Below, piece by piece: positions 5,291-5,650 of a stretch of DNA of 5,650 nucleotides. The DNA comes from Candidatus Gastranaerophilales bacterium (GTDB taxonomy: Bacteria > Cyanobacteriota > Vampirovibrionia > Gastranaerophilales > Gastranaerophilaceae): positions 1 through 5,650 of the forward strand of contig CALUVK010000113.1 of assembly GCA_944324205.1 (NCBI GenBank), read 5' to 3'. The notes under the pieces were generated by a model that was not told the DNA's origin, did no database searches, and worked only from the letters and a program-made list of their open reading frames with translations. A program made the translations under genes and the position numbers. Position 1 is the stretch's first letter. The number at the start of each line of letters is the position of its first letter.

Positions 5291-5650
5291 TTATTTTTTT
5301 AATATAAGATTTATTCCTGCTGAAAAATAATTTTTTAATTCAATAAAACTTTTTATAGAAAACAATGTTTTAAGAACAAATTTGGGTCTTAAATAAAAAC
5401 GTTTTACAGCTTGTTTATGGAGTTCAAAAATCCGCTCCCTGCTTAATTCGTGTGATTTTACAACCGGCTGGTAATAAGCGTTTCTAAAATCTAAATTTCC
5501 TTCCACAAGCTTGTTTACCATTGCATAAGCAAAATACTTTGTACCCGGAAGCGGAGTTGCAGTATAAAAACTTATGAAATTGCTGTCAAGCTCAATTGCA
5601 AACTTTACAGTCTCTTCTACAGTTTCCTCTGTTTCCCACGGAAGCCCTAT
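5291..5650 (-). CDS. radical SAM protein, C-terminal part (B12-binding/BchE-like type)
   Basis: The frame is open to the right edge, so this is the last 119 codons of a larger gene; the internal ATG at 5521 is not the start. The visible part begins GLPWETEETVEETVKFAIELD, then FISFYTATPLPGT. This pair of blocks marks the end of the radical SAM barrel in B12-binding-domain radical SAM proteins, where the more usual form is a G-x-P-x-E-T segment followed by ATPYPGT. The CxxxCxxC cluster motif and any cobalamin-binding domain would lie outside the window. The remainder (about residues 44-119) is a basic, helical tail ending NLILKK, typical of the family's C-terminal extension. The substrate cannot be told; relatives act on lipids, cofactors and hopanoids. 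Its stop is 18 nt before rsmH, so it is probably in the same operon. Confidence 0.8.
   Translation of the reverse strand: MGLPWETEETVEETVKFAIELDSNFISFYTATPLPGTKYFAYAMVNKLVEGNLDFRNAYYQPVVKSHELSRERIFELHKQAVKRFYLRPKFVLKTLFSIKSFIELKNYFSAGINLILKK

Noticed and set aside
1..5650. CRISPR arrays, tRNA or rRNA genes, insertion sequences, attachment sites
   Set aside because: No regularly spaced repeats, cloverleaf sequences, transposase motifs or terminal repeats were seen on either strand.

Overview
The window is AT-rich chromosomal DNA with dense bacterial gene packing, clear AGGAG-type ribosome binding sites and TATAAT-like promoters. The best lineage clue is the minus-strand gene at 2853-3767. It reads as a homologue of LdpA, the cyanobacterial iron-sulfur protein that feeds redox or light information into the circadian clock. 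With the low GC content, a radical SAM gene of anaerobe type and an HCP-associated redox disulfide protein, this suggests a non-photosynthetic, probably anaerobic relative of Cyanobacteria (Melainabacteria/Vampirovibrionia, for example Gastranaerophilales). That placement is inference; no photosynthesis or kai gene is visible.

Left part (1-720): the 3' end of a multi-pass membrane protein gene on the plus strand, then a 293-bp interval that probably carries a 49-codon gene on the minus strand (520-669) and a compact promoter region.

Middle left (671-2369): a plus-strand operon. An extended -10 promoter (671-699) precedes a 67-aa DUF1858 redox-disulfide protein. Its stop codon overlaps the start of a short NfeD protein (TAATG), and 10 bp later comes a QmcA-type slipin (SPFH) gene. 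NfeD and slipin are a classic membrane-microdomain pair; the CxxC protein in front suggests a redox link.

Middle (2370-2858): a separately promoted gene for a small exported protein of unknown function, closed by a 23-bp perfect hairpin that can stop transcription from both sides.

Right part (2853-5650): a minus-strand operon running leftwards: radical SAM protein (C-terminal part only), rsmH, an FtsL-like single-pass coiled-coil protein with a TTG start, then the LdpA-like gene 1 bp later. rsmH-ftsL is the start of the usual division and cell-wall cluster, but here an LdpA-like redox protein sits where ftsI, murE or mraY would normally follow. This is the most interesting feature of the window: a clock-associated cyanobacterial protein in a division operon of a presumed non-photosynthetic cell.
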